DNA of 64,000 nucleotides from Gammaproteobacteria bacterium (GTDB lineage Bacteria > Pseudomonadota > Gammaproteobacteria > SZUA-152), in assembly GCA_029882975.1 (NCBI GenBank), contig JAOUJW010000025.1, positions 1 to 64,000 on the forward strand, written 5' to 3'. Each line of letters begins with the position of its first letter. Position 1 is the first letter of the stretch. The position numbers were made by a program, and so were the translations under genes. Shown piece after piece: positions 17,483 to 26,038 of this stretch. The notes beneath the pieces were generated by a model that was given only the letters and a program-made list of their open reading frames with translations, ran no database searches and was not told the origin of the DNA.

Positions 17483-18544
17483 CTATCCAGGATGCAAAGC
17501 CCGGCTTCTGAGCCCGGACGCTCGATCCAAACCAAACATTATATTCATGTTCTCCACTCCTACTTGAGCCCCACCCTTACCCAGGCTGTCGAGCACGCTA
17601 AACAACACCACGCGATTTCGCCGCTCGTCCACATCCAGACCGATGTAACAGTAGTTACTGCCATTAACGGCACTGACCCAGGGGTAAGGCTTGTATTGCC
17701 AACTGACGCCGGTTTCAAAGGGGCGATCAAAGACTTTGATAAATTCATGCTCCTCAAAATATTCCCGGTACCGTTGCAGCAAAGCCGTTCGGGATACAGT
17801 TTTCAAGGGAAACACGTGACAAATATTGAGAATCCCTCGCACCAGGGGCGCATACACCGGGGTAAAATGTACGCTGACAGGATTGTTGCCGTTCAATAGA
17901 GACAGCTCCTGTTCCATCTCGTAGCTGTGGCGGTGGTCCACCACATTGTAGGGCACCAGATTGTTGCCGATTTCCGGATGGTGCGCCGCCTGAGATAATT
18001 CGGCGCCTACCCCTGCGGTGCCGGATATTCCCGTTACCAGCAATCTTTGCGTATCAACCAAACCGGCCTGTACTACTGGCGCGAGAGCCAAAATAGCGGC
18101 AGAAGCAAAACAACCGGGATTGGCCACTAAACGAGTGTTGGCAATTTCATCATGGTGCAATTCATTGATTCCATAAACCGCGTGCTGTACTAAAGGCCAT
18201 TGTGCATGAGTTTGGGCATAAACCCGCTCCCACACCTTACAGTCACTTAACCTAAATGCTGCGCCTAAATCAATGACGCGACAGCCCAGACTGTTAAAGC
18301 GTGCGGCTTGCTCTATGGAAGCACCGGTAGGCAAAGCCAGAAACACCACATCACAAGCCTCGGCATCGTCAGGATGAATCAGCTTTAATCCTGACTCATA
18401 TAAATTGGGGTGGTACTCCTCAATACGTTCGCCGTTTCGACTGGCGGCCCAGGCAATCTCCACTTGCGGATGGTTCAGCAAGACCCGTAATACTTCACCT
18501 CCCATGTAACCGCCGGCGCCCATCACACCGACTGAAATGCTCAT
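17483..18544 (-). CDS. argC: N-acetyl-gamma-glutamyl-phosphate reductase
   Basis: ArgC reduces N-acetylglutamyl phosphate to the semialdehyde with NADPH in arginine synthesis; relatives (LysY) act on LysW-bound substrates. The start at 18544 gives 353 residues beginning MSISVGVMGAGGYMGGE, a Rossmann GxGxxG. The catalytic Cys is in VANPGCFASA and the later HRHSYEME and HFTPVYAPLVRGI are typical. The ATG overlaps the stop of the upstream aminotransferase gene (ATGA), so the two are coupled. No other arg genes are near. Pairing with a class IV aminotransferase and a MocR regulator is unusual, so a substrate other than N-acetylglutamyl phosphate is possible. Confidence 0.88.
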   Translation of the reverse strand: MSISVGVMGAGGYMGGEVLRVLLNHPQVEIAWAASRNGERIEEYHPNLYESGLKLIHPDDAEACDVVFLALPTGASIEQAARFNSLGCRVIDLGAAFRLSDCKVWERVYAQTHAQWPLVQHAVYGINELHHDEIANTRLVANPGCFASAAILALAPVVQAGLVDTQRLLVTGISGTAGVGAELSQAAHHPEIGNNLVPYNVVDHRHSYEMEQELSLLNGNNPVSVHFTPVYAPLVRGILNICHVFPLKTVSRTALLQRYREYFEEHEFIKVFDRPFETGVSWQYKPYPWVSAVNGSNYCYIGLDVDERRNRVVLFSVLDSLGKGGAQVGVENMNIMFGLDRASGLRSRALHPG

Positions 18545-19416
18545 TTTGATCCTCCAGTATGAACGGTCTCGTGGTAAACATGGGCCAAATACGCTTGTTG
18601 AAGTTGAAGATATACCGGCCCCGGACAATGCGCCAAAGTGCGACCGTCGATCATCCTTACCGGTAGCAACTCCGCTCCCGTGCCACACAAAAAGCACTCA
18701 TCCGCGGTGTACAAGTCAAACGCTGTTAAGCCCTGTTCCAATACCGGCCACTTTCCATCGGCCAGCTCCATTAGTGTCTGTCGTGTAATTCCCTGCAAAG
18801 CGCCGTCACTGACCGGTGGCGTCAGCACGGTTCGGTTTTTTACGATAAAAACATTTTCCGAACTCGCTTCTGCCACACGCCCGGCATGATTGAGCAAAAT
18901 AGCCTCATGGGCACCGGCTGCCTTCGCTTCCAGACGGGCCATTATATGATTAAGATAATTTAGGGACTTAATCCGCGAATCCAGGCTGTCATTGGGCACG
19001 CGTCGTACCGACGCTGTAATTACGGATAAGCCATCACGCAGAGCGGCATCATCCACCAGCTTGATTTTGTCGGCAATCACAAAGACGGTTGGCTTGCAAC
19101 AAAGGTGCGGGTCCAAACCCAAGGGGCCTTCGCCACGAGTTACCACCAGACGAATATAACCATCCGCAAATTCACACGCTTCGGTAACCTCCAACAGAAC
19201 CTGATGCAGGTGTTCCACACCATAAGGAATGGCCAGGGATATACCCGCAGCAGAATCAAACAGGCGTTGCAAATGTTCTTGTGCGCGAAAAATCCGCCCA
19301 CCATAAAATCGTAAGCCTTCAAACACACCATCACCGTACAATAAGCCATGATCAAACACCGACACTCGCGCCTGTTCCGGTGCGCACATCTCACCGTTGA
19401 TCCAACATATGCTCAT
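18541..19416 (-). CDS. Class IV PLP aminotransferase (branched-chain or D-amino acid type)
   Basis: A fold-type IV PLP enzyme of 291 residues. It starts MSICWINGEMCAPEQARVSV and has FDHGLLYGDGVFEGLRFY. The PLP lysine is in RIKSLNYLNHIMARLEA, followed by EAILLNHAGRVAEASSENVF. Members include branched-chain aminotransferase (IlvE), D-amino acid transaminase and aminodeoxychorismate lyase; the sequence alone does not settle which. The length and the SLNYLNH motif fit the IlvE-like group best. It is the first gene of a two-gene unit with argC and is divergent from the MocR gene 121 bases away, its likely regulator. Confidence 0.85.
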   Translation of the reverse strand: MSICWINGEMCAPEQARVSVFDHGLLYGDGVFEGLRFYGGRIFRAQEHLQRLFDSAAGISLAIPYGVEHLHQVLLEVTEACEFADGYIRLVVTRGEGPLGLDPHLCCKPTVFVIADKIKLVDDAALRDGLSVITASVRRVPNDSLDSRIKSLNYLNHIMARLEAKAAGAHEAILLNHAGRVAEASSENVFIVKNRTVLTPPVSDGALQGITRQTLMELADGKWPVLEQGLTAFDLYTADECFLCGTGAELLPVRMIDGRTLAHCPGPVYLQLQQAYLAHVYHETVHTGGSK

Positions 19417-19483
19417 AAAACCTTTCTCCTTACTTGACCTTTATCTCAATGATGTTCGGTGTAAGGTATATCAGCTTTACAAA

Positions 19484-19525
19484 CCAGAACAGATACAGTT
19501 ATATTGATTTTATACCAGTACAGAT
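19484..19525. promoter_or_regulatory. Direct repeats in the aminotransferase/MocR divergent region
   Basis: CCAGAACAGAT (19484-19494) and CCAGTACAGAT (19515-19525) are direct repeats with one mismatch, 31 bases apart start to start. They lie between the divergent genes and close to the start codon at 19538. MocR regulators such as GabR bind spaced direct repeats containing ACCA-type cores, so these are good operator candidates for self-regulation and for control of the argC unit. Confidence 0.5.
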
Positions 19526-19537
19526 TAGGAGCACGCC

Positions 19538-20953
19538 ATGCGTGAGGAGTTTTTGTATCAGCGCCTCGCTGATGACTTAATTAAAGCGATCCGCCGAGGT
19601 GTGTACGCCCCCAAGGAAAAACTGCCTTCCATCAGAAGTTTGTGCAAACAATATAAGGTGAGCATGGCGACAGTATTGGAAGCCTTGAATCGCTTGGAAG
19701 AAAGCGGTCTGGCGCAGGCCAAACCCCGTTCCGGTTATTTCGTAACGGCTGTTGCCACTGCAGAAGAGCCCGCGGTAAGTCGTCCGGCGAAAAAAGCATT
19801 ACCGGTCAGTGTGGGGCAACTGGCAATGGAACTGGTACAGGAAGCTCGTTCGGATAGGTTAATTAAATTGGGAGCGGCCGTACCGGGACCCGACATGCTG
19901 CCCGGCAGACTCTTGGCGCGCAGCAGCGCTGCGGTTATCCGGCAATCGCCGGACAGTGCCATCTATTATGAAAACGCGCGGGGCAATACCGCCTTGCGTC
20001 GATACATTGCTCGATTAATGGGTCTGGCCGGGTGCAAAACCTCGCCCGATGACATCATTATTACCAATGGTTGCCTGGAAGCCTTAAACCTGGCCTTGCG
20101 TGCTGTCGCCAAGCGGGGCGACACCATTGCCATTGAATCACCGACCTACTTTGGCATCCTGCAAGTGATCGAGACCTTGGGCATGAAAGCGCTGGAAATT
20201 CCCACCCATCCCGGTACAGGAATAGAACTGGCCGCCTTGCAATTGGCACTGGAGAAACACAAAATTGCCGCCTGCGTACTCATGCCGACGTTTTCCAACC
20301 CATTGGGTTCGTGCATGCCGGAATCTCATAAACAAACGCTGGTGCGTACACTGATCCAGAATAACATTCCTTTAATTGAAGACGACATATACGGCGGACT
20401 CAGTTTTAGTTCGCCCCGCCCCAAAGCGGCCAAAGCCTTTGACCATGAGGGTCAGGTCATTTATTGCTCCTCCTTTTCAAAAACCATTGCTCCGGGATTT
20501 CGTGTCGGCTGGATGATACCCGGTCAGTTTATGGAATCCGTTGCCTATGCTAAGTTTCTGGATAATATCAGCACCTCCACCCTGCCCCAATTGACACTGG
20601 CGGAGTTTCTCAGCAAAGGCCGCTACAGCCGATATCTACAGCAAAGCGCTGCCACGTATCAGTTTCGCGTCCAGCAGTTACGTCACTGGATCAGTGAATA
20701 TTTTCCGGTCCACACTCGCATCAGTAATCCCCAAGGCGGGTTTGTATTATGGATAGAGCTTCCGCAAAGCGTGGATTGTATGGAATTATACCGACGCGCT
20801 ATGAATCGCAAAATCAGCATCAGCCCCGGTATTATTTTCAGCGCCCAATCCCGTTACCGACATCATATTCGAATGAGCTGCGGCTTTGTGGAAGGCGAAA
20901 CAGCGCGAAAGGCGGTTAAGGTTTTGGGGCAGATTGCGCACGAGTTAGTGTGA
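19538..20953 (+). CDS. MocR-family transcription regulator (GntR-aminotransferase fusion)
   Basis: A winged-helix GntR domain occupies residues 1-70 (LADDLIKAIRRGVYAPKEKL, then LPSIRSLCKQYKVSMATVLE). It is joined to a fold-type I aminotransferase domain of about 370 residues. The PLP lysine is in SSFSKTIAPGFRVGW, and the aspartate-type motif is in IEDDIYGGLSF. The 471 residues fit the family. MocR proteins use PLP or an aminated ligand to control nearby genes; here the divergent aminotransferase-argC unit is the obvious target. A leader with GATTAGGAG precedes the ATG. Confidence 0.92.
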   Translation: MREEFLYQRLADDLIKAIRRGVYAPKEKLPSIRSLCKQYKVSMATVLEALNRLEESGLAQAKPRSGYFVTAVATAEEPAVSRPAKKALPVSVGQLAMELVQEARSDRLIKLGAAVPGPDMLPGRLLARSSAAVIRQSPDSAIYYENARGNTALRRYIARLMGLAGCKTSPDDIIITNGCLEALNLALRAVAKRGDTIAIESPTYFGILQVIETLGMKALEIPTHPGTGIELAALQLALEKHKIAACVLMPTFSNPLGSCMPESHKQTLVRTLIQNNIPLIEDDIYGGLSFSSPRPKAAKAFDHEGQVIYCSSFSKTIAPGFRVGWMIPGQFMESVAYAKFLDNISTSTLPQLTLAEFLSKGRYSRYLQQSAATYQFRVQQLRHWISEYFPVHTRISNPQGGFVLWIELPQSVDCMELYRRAMNRKISISPGIIFSAQSRYRHHIRMSCGFVEGETARKAVKVLGQIAHELV

Positions 20954-21142
20954 GCGATAAACGCTTGTGCGCGACAAACGTTGGTGGTCGAACCATGCGC
21001 CACGAAGCAGACGATACTGATTCAAACAAACACAATATTGTCGTTCCCCAGCTTGCGAGTCTGTAAATTTTTTGCTTTACTGAACAAACGCAAAGAGCGC
21101 ATTACAAATATAAATAATCATAATTATAGATCGGGGGTCATC

Positions 21143-22045
21143 ATGCCAAACAATGGTGTTAACGCGCTGTATTCAAAATATGCATACCGAGCCATCTGTT
21201 TGATCTGGTTGTTTATTTTCATTGTGATTTCCGGTTGTGAGGCCGATTTGGGTTCCGACACTTCTTTCTCTGCATCAAACAAACCGTTTGCCTGGGAAAT
21301 GCAAGGCCTCATAGATTGCGGAGGCATCTCTAATCGTCGCTGCTACTTCCAAGTGGTTAACGAAGCCGCAAGCCGCAATTCTACGCCCCTGCACGAGCAA
21401 TCCTATGACGGTTCCGTAGTCGAAACCCATAGAATTCTTGTTCCACTGGAATCTTTCAGTTTCTGGAATCGTTTTGATGTCTTCACTTTTGTAGATGAAA
21501 ACGATAATACTTCCTATGACAACGGTGAGCCGCAAACCCTGGTGTGTAACCTGCAACGAAGCAGCGGCCATTCCATTACTCTGGAATACTTTCAAGGATC
21601 AACCTTCAGCCGGGCGAATCCGGGAAACTGCAACACGCAAACGGCTGTTTCTCCCTGGTTACAAGATATCACCCTGTCCACATCGGCGGCCGCCTCCGGC
21701 ACCAACATCTCAATTGTTGCGACAACGGCAACGGGTAGTAGCTCCCAAATAAATACCTTTGAGATTCGACTGTTAGCGGCAGGTTTTTCTATCCCTTCAC
21801 AGACACTCAGACTCAATCGCGAGGGCAACAGCGACACCTGGACAAGCAACCTCAATGTCAATCTGACCCCCGACAATTATCTGTTACTCATTGATATTGA
21901 CACTGGTTCGCGGTATTTGGAGTATGTCACATCCCGTGCCGCCAGCCGTTCCCGCTATCGATATGTCTTATCCGCGGGAGCCAATGGCAATCCAATCCAG
22001 GAAGGTGACACCGATATCAATACTTTGTACCTGAACATCCCATGA
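21143..22045 (+). CDS. Lipoprotein of unknown function
   Basis: I place the start at ATG 21143, preceded by GGGGGTC, giving 300 residues. A signal peptide (AICLIWLFIFIVISGC) ends in a lipobox with Cys about residue 32. The mature protein is rich in Ser, Thr and Asn and beta-prone, with several Cys (CGGISNRRCYF; LVCNLQ; GNCNTQ), and has the look of a secreted Ig-like or jelly-roll protein. DVFTFVDENDNTSYDNGEP resembles a calcium-type Asp-rich loop. I recognise no family. It is convergent with the exosortase operon, 28 bases away, and is not clearly part of it. Confidence 0.7.
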   Translation: MPNNGVNALYSKYAYRAICLIWLFIFIVISGCEADLGSDTSFSASNKPFAWEMQGLIDCGGISNRRCYFQVVNEAASRNSTPLHEQSYDGSVVETHRILVPLESFSFWNRFDVFTFVDENDNTSYDNGEPQTLVCNLQRSSGHSITLEYFQGSTFSRANPGNCNTQTAVSPWLQDITLSTSAAASGTNISIVATTATGSSSQINTFEIRLLAAGFSIPSQTLRLNREGNSDTWTSNLNVNLTPDNYLLLIDIDTGSRYLEYVTSRAASRSRYRYVLSAGANGNPIQEGDTDINTLYLNIP

Positions 22046-22073
22046 CAATCCGTGGGCACAGGGTATCATATAG

Positions 22074-22589
22074 TTAGCTATCAATATGAGTCGCCACCGT
22101 GACACTCCACCAAGGACCGTGGGATTGCGCCAATAATGCATCCCAGTACCAGGCGGAAACATCGGTCCACTGCCTGCCCTGCGCGTCACTAATGCGCTCT
22201 CTCACCAACAAGCTGTGATCTTTGGCTTGGGCTTGAAACTGACCCCAACGTTGCCCGGTCTGGTCCACATACAGATCTTCCGGTTTAACCGTATACCCCA
22301 ACCCCTTAAAACAATCCGCTGCCGAGTGAAATTTTCGAGATTCAGTCTTCACCCAACGCATAATGATTTCCCGCCTACCGTCAGTAAAACGCGCCACTTT
22401 ACCGGGAAAGGAAGCGTAAAAGACTGTTTCCTTTGCGGACAATGGCAACCTTTGTAACGCCTCGCCTTCAAACTGTTGCGGCCAACCGGGAAAATCCGCT
22501 GTAGCATGCGGCTCGCCGGATTGGGATAGCGGAATCAGCGGTAGCATCGCGGCTAACAAACACATGAGCAAATAGATTCGTGTCACCAT
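22074..22589 (-). CDS. EpsI-like exosortase-associated protein
   Basis: The 171-residue protein has an N-terminal signal or anchor (YLLMCLLAAMLPLIPL) and a periplasmic domain. The motif SRKFHSAADCFKGLGY closely follows the pattern (T/S)R.LH.AADC.R.LGY seen in EpsI-type proteins that accompany exosortases, or in their C-terminal fusions. The Cys and His in that motif are intact. It overlaps the exosortase gene by 7 bases and ends the operon. EpsI-type proteins are thought to assist exosortase-linked processing, but the mechanism is unknown. Confidence 0.75.
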   Translation of the reverse strand: MVTRIYLLMCLLAAMLPLIPLSQSGEPHATADFPGWPQQFEGEALQRLPLSAKETVFYASFPGKVARFTDGRREIIMRWVKTESRKFHSAADCFKGLGYTVKPEDLYVDQTGQRWGQFQAQAKDHSLLVRERISDAQGRQWTDVSAWYWDALLAQSHGPWWSVTVATHIDS

Positions 22590-23440
22590 GCCATTCCCCT
22601 GTGGCGATTGTGCGCCATTTGATTAAGAAACTTATTTGCCAATAATAAACCCAAAGCAACCAGCACAAACACGGCCATGCCTATGCCCTCATGCATCCAG
22701 TCCTGCGCGGGGACCAGTCCGGACTCGGTATAGAACAAGGCGGTTGTGCGCAGCACGTTTCCGACTAACACTAAAACCAGTGAAACCGACAGCAACAGCA
22801 GGGTTCGTTTGGCGTTCAGTTCGAAAAAGCAAGCCAGGGTAAAAACCATGTACAAACTCACCCACAATAGTTTAATACCGCTACAAGGTGCATCGATAGA
22901 AATATTGTGCATCCCCCATTGCAAAACAGTACCGTCTCGCACCACCACCAAACCGTTCATGGACAACAAGGTTGAACTTATTTCCCCCACTATAACCCGC
23001 AAGGGATACCCTAAATAGAATTGCAAAGAAGCTACTGCGGGTAAAGCAAGTCCCAACAAACAGAACAAGGGTAAATGCAGTTCCTTGCCATACCAATGTC
23101 GGCTCAACAAATTGGCAATCATCAGCATCGCGAGTGCCGCTCGAAAAATGGGCGGAAAGAACAACAGGCTGACCATGTACAGCAACATCAACAGGGCCGG
23201 TATCAGCAGATCGAGTGACGCCGACGGGCAAGCACGGGACTCCGTTAAAACCGCCGGCCTCAGCCATAAAAGCGCCACCGCTGTACCCAGAGGCAACACA
23301 CTCCAGGGTTCACCACCTTGGGAAAACATCCGCAACAACATCCAGTGCCAGACGGGATACAGACTCAACACGGTCACACTCAACACAATGCTGAAACGAT
23401 ACGGCTGAAGCCGCCCAAGCAGATCTGTCCCTGTGTTCAT
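22583..23440 (-). CDS. Exosortase (EpsH/Xrt family)
   Basis: An integral membrane cysteine transpeptidase-like enzyme that processes proteins with a C-terminal PEP-CTERM-type signal. The start at 23440 (MNTGTDLLGR) gives 285 residues; the ATG overlaps the upstream stop (ATGA). The catalytic triad pattern is complete: Cys186 in DAPCSGIK, Arg231 in GNVLRTTAL and His250 in DWMHEGIGM. FYLGYPLRVIVGEIS and MNGLVVVRDGTVL are the usual exosortase segments. About eight membrane helices are predicted by eye. It is sandwiched between its probable substrate gene and the EpsI-like gene, so it is likely dedicated to that one target. Confidence 0.9.
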   Translation of the reverse strand: MNTGTDLLGRLQPYRFSIVLSVTVLSLYPVWHWMLLRMFSQGGEPWSVLPLGTAVALLWLRPAVLTESRACPSASLDLLIPALLMLLYMVSLLFFPPIFRAALAMLMIANLLSRHWYGKELHLPLFCLLGLALPAVASLQFYLGYPLRVIVGEISSTLLSMNGLVVVRDGTVLQWGMHNISIDAPCSGIKLLWVSLYMVFTLACFFELNAKRTLLLLSVSLVLVLVGNVLRTTALFYTESGLVPAQDWMHEGIGMAVFVLVALGLLLANKFLNQMAHNRHRGMAW

Positions 23441-25818
23441 ACGGCTGCCCCGTAAAATCCTGATTCGAAGCGGAAGCGTTTTCTGATAGCGACAACCAAG
23501 AACAACAGTGCAATAACAATCATGGCCCATTCTTCCGGCTCGGGAATGGTAGGAACACTACCCGGCGGTACCGCTTGCAGACCCGCACGGTCATATTGCT
23601 GTTGGTTTTCCAACACCACCGCACCGCTAACAGGAGTTACCAATTGATACTTCGCCGCCTGCGCCACCATCGCTTGGTGCCGGTCCTTAACATCCATCAT
23701 CATTCCCATAATTTGATCTTTGGCCCACAGTCGTACAATATGTCCCGTTCGCAATGTGGGCTTCCCTTGACCCGAATACATTTCTCTGTGAAGCAAAAAG
23801 TGGGGGGTGCTGCCCGCCGCTTGGGAAAAAAAGCGCCGTAAATCCTGCCCCACGCTGGAGAAACGGGCAACCCGTCGCACCAAAGGCGTTTTCTCCAGCT
23901 TTTCCATCACCCGATTCGGTCCGGAACTGACAGCAAAGTCAAACAACACGGGCGCATTGTTAAAGCGAGCATAATGATGTAACACATAATCAGCCGAACG
24001 TAACTCTACCGGCACGGGAGCATGAATCCACAACACTGCCGCTTGGGGTAGCTGCCTGGCCAAGGTCAACCCTTGCTCCAAAGCCGGAACATTGTCCATC
24101 CCTCCTTCAAATTCCACTCGTTCCAAGTCTTCGGTCAACAAGCGTAAGCCATCTGCACTTTGGGCCATAGGTAATTCCTGTACCTGATCGCCCGCCAAAA
24201 AAGTATGCAGCTTGATGTCCCCGTCGATAGCATTAATCGCCTGCACTATAGTCTCCAAATGATCTTGCATACCCTGTGATCCATCCAGCACCAAAACCAA
24301 ATTCTTAAACAGCTGATCCCGGCTCACCACGGTTTGTTGAATTCTCTTACCACGCCACTGATCAACAACAGTTCTTGGCTTGCCTCTATCCACACGGATG
24401 CTGTTTTGCGGATCCGAAAGTTCCAGATCACTGAGCTGCCAAATTGCGCGCTCTTTAGTTAAGTCTTTGGAAGGCAGGACTTTCTGCCCCAGGTGCAATG
24501 GTGTTTTGGATTCCAACCAGACATCGTGTTTATGGTCTTCACGAACACTGAAATTGGATTCAATAAAGTGAGGCAGACGTAACAATGCAGTGGTTTGATC
24601 ACGGACAGACAACGGTACGCTGATTCCGATTCGGGCCTTCATTTCACCTTGTGGCGGCACGGGAAACATTTGCATCAATACCGTGTCAGGCGCACTGGTG
24701 GTCACCAGCAGCGGATCACGCCGCGTCTGCACCACATCTCGATAGGCTTTACGAACTTTGGCTTTACCGGCAAAAGCCGCTTCCCGTTCCTCTCCTTCAA
24801 CCCACAAAGTGACCCGAGACACAACCGCATCGGGCGGTAACAAAATATTGCCTCGCATTTCCGCTTGTCGATAGCTTTGGTTTTTAAACACCAAAGTCCA
24901 TTCCAAATATGCCACATCAGCCTCAGCGGCTATGCTTCCATCCAAAATGGAACTGTGTAAAAACAACTGTTCCACTTTACCACTGACATTTTGATTACCC
25001 TGGTTACGCCACTCATCCCGATCAATCCAACGCGTGCTGCGCGTCTGCGTTAAGGGTTGAGCGTTAAAAGCTTTACCGGTAACCCGATAGTAAATACCTT
25101 GAGCTTGCTCCGGAGGTATGTGTGGCATAAAAAAGGAGCCGATATCACTACGACGTTTACGATAGTAGCAATGGTCCAGAATCCACTGTTCATCGCCTAT
25201 CACTCGCAACATAGTCAAACCCCGGTTTTGCACCGATAGCTTTTCGGACATCACCATACTCATTCCTATCTGAGTTAAAGCCGGTGGCAGGTTGATGATA
25301 GTCACGATAACCAACGCCGCCAAAATTCCCCGCCCCGGCGTTGGCAACAGTACGGAAACCTGTCGGGCTTGTTTGCGCAGGCGAACATACAAACGTACGG
25401 CAGCTATCAGGGAAAACAATGGCGCTAATAAAAATAGGCCGAAAAACACCACTATCCCCATTACCCCTAAAGGCAACAAAGGCAAATACATAAGGCTGTA
25501 GAAAGCTGCAAACCCTATGGCCAGGCCATTGACATGAACCACCCATACCGGAAAACGATGTTGATAGATACACCACAACGTCACCAGGTTGGCTAATGGG
25601 ACCCAAGCCACCATAAGTACATGCAAGGGTGTGGGAATAGGATCAAAAAACATATCAGCACTGGCGTGGCTAAATAATTCATAAGCCAGAGTAGCCAGAG
25701 GCAATAACACGCCCATGAACACCATTGTGGTGATGGATACAAATCCCAGGGCTTTCGCCCGAGAACGCTTACTTAAGGGGCTGTCGTTGTCGCTTGCCGG
25801 TGTGATGGAATCACTCAT
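23437..25818 (-). CDS. Membrane VIT/VWA protein with C-terminal PEP sorting signal
   Basis: The protein has 793 residues. About five membrane helices lie in residues 24-186. A VIT domain follows (about 295-410; GEEREAAFAGKAKVRKAY and VLMQMFPVPPQGEMKARIGI), then a VWA-like domain from about 505. Its metal site reads DGSQG (512-516) instead of DxSxS, so metal binding may be altered. The C-terminus is a clear sorting signal: PEPEEWAM at about 759-766, a hydrophobic helix (IVIALLFLVVAI) and the basic cluster RKRFRF. It is the first gene of the operon with the exosortase, so it is the probable single substrate. It resembles multi-TM PEP-CTERM proteins (TIGR02921-like, from memory). The function is unknown. 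Confidence 0.88.
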   Translation of the reverse strand: MSDSITPASDNDSPLSKRSRAKALGFVSITTMVFMGVLLPLATLAYELFSHASADMFFDPIPTPLHVLMVAWVPLANLVTLWCIYQHRFPVWVVHVNGLAIGFAAFYSLMYLPLLPLGVMGIVVFFGLFLLAPLFSLIAAVRLYVRLRKQARQVSVLLPTPGRGILAALVIVTIINLPPALTQIGMSMVMSEKLSVQNRGLTMLRVIGDEQWILDHCYYRKRRSDIGSFFMPHIPPEQAQGIYYRVTGKAFNAQPLTQTRSTRWIDRDEWRNQGNQNVSGKVEQLFLHSSILDGSIAAEADVAYLEWTLVFKNQSYRQAEMRGNILLPPDAVVSRVTLWVEGEEREAAFAGKAKVRKAYRDVVQTRRDPLLVTTSAPDTVLMQMFPVPPQGEMKARIGISVPLSVRDQTTALLRLPHFIESNFSVREDHKHDVWLESKTPLHLGQKVLPSKDLTKERAIWQLSDLELSDPQNSIRVDRGKPRTVVDQWRGKRIQQTVVSRDQLFKNLVLVLDGSQGMQDHLETIVQAINAIDGDIKLHTFLAGDQVQELPMAQSADGLRLLTEDLERVEFEGGMDNVPALEQGLTLARQLPQAAVLWIHAPVPVELRSADYVLHHYARFNNAPVLFDFAVSSGPNRVMEKLEKTPLVRRVARFSSVGQDLRRFFSQAAGSTPHFLLHREMYSGQGKPTLRTGHIVRLWAKDQIMGMMMDVKDRHQAMVAQAAKYQLVTPVSGAVVLENQQQYDRAGLQAVPPGSVPTIPEPEEWAMIVIALLFLVVAIRKRFRFESGFYGAAV

Positions 25819-25969
25819 AAATCATCTCCTCTAAGTCTGTAAACTCATTTTCGGACAAGCGTATGCAGACACCGTGGCGTCCATGTGACAACTTGATGGA
25901 ATGTTGGTGCAGATTTTGTGCAAGCTCTGGCTTTATGCCACGATCCGGTCTAAGCTATTGTAAACATTT

Positions 25970-25999
25970 GTTATATAACAATTGTATATGTTGTATAAC
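25970..25999. promoter_or_regulatory. Direct repeats in the divergent exosortase/two-component region
   Basis: GTTATATAAC (25970-25979) and GTTGTATAAC (25990-25999) are near-identical 10-mers exactly 20 bases apart, two helical turns, with ATTGTATA between them. OmpR-type regulators commonly bind direct repeats on one DNA face. The site lies 40 bases before the response regulator start and about 150 bases before the VIT/VWA start, so it could control both. Confidence 0.5.
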
Positions 26000-26038
26000 C
26001 GTCCATAACCACTATTTAGAGTCATAGTCCGATTGACC

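Noticed and set aside
17379-17567. 62-codon plus-strand frame over the argC 3' end
   Set aside because: No ribosome site, it reads through the terminator and runs antisense into argC.
18545-18697. Upstream extension of argC
   Set aside because: The extension reads through the aminotransferase gene in another frame; the MSISVGVMGAGGY start with ATGA overlap is the usual ArgC N-terminus.
23441-23530. Upstream extension of the exosortase
   Set aside because: It overlaps the VIT/VWA coding end, is not membrane-like, and the ATGA-coupled start at 23440 fits better.
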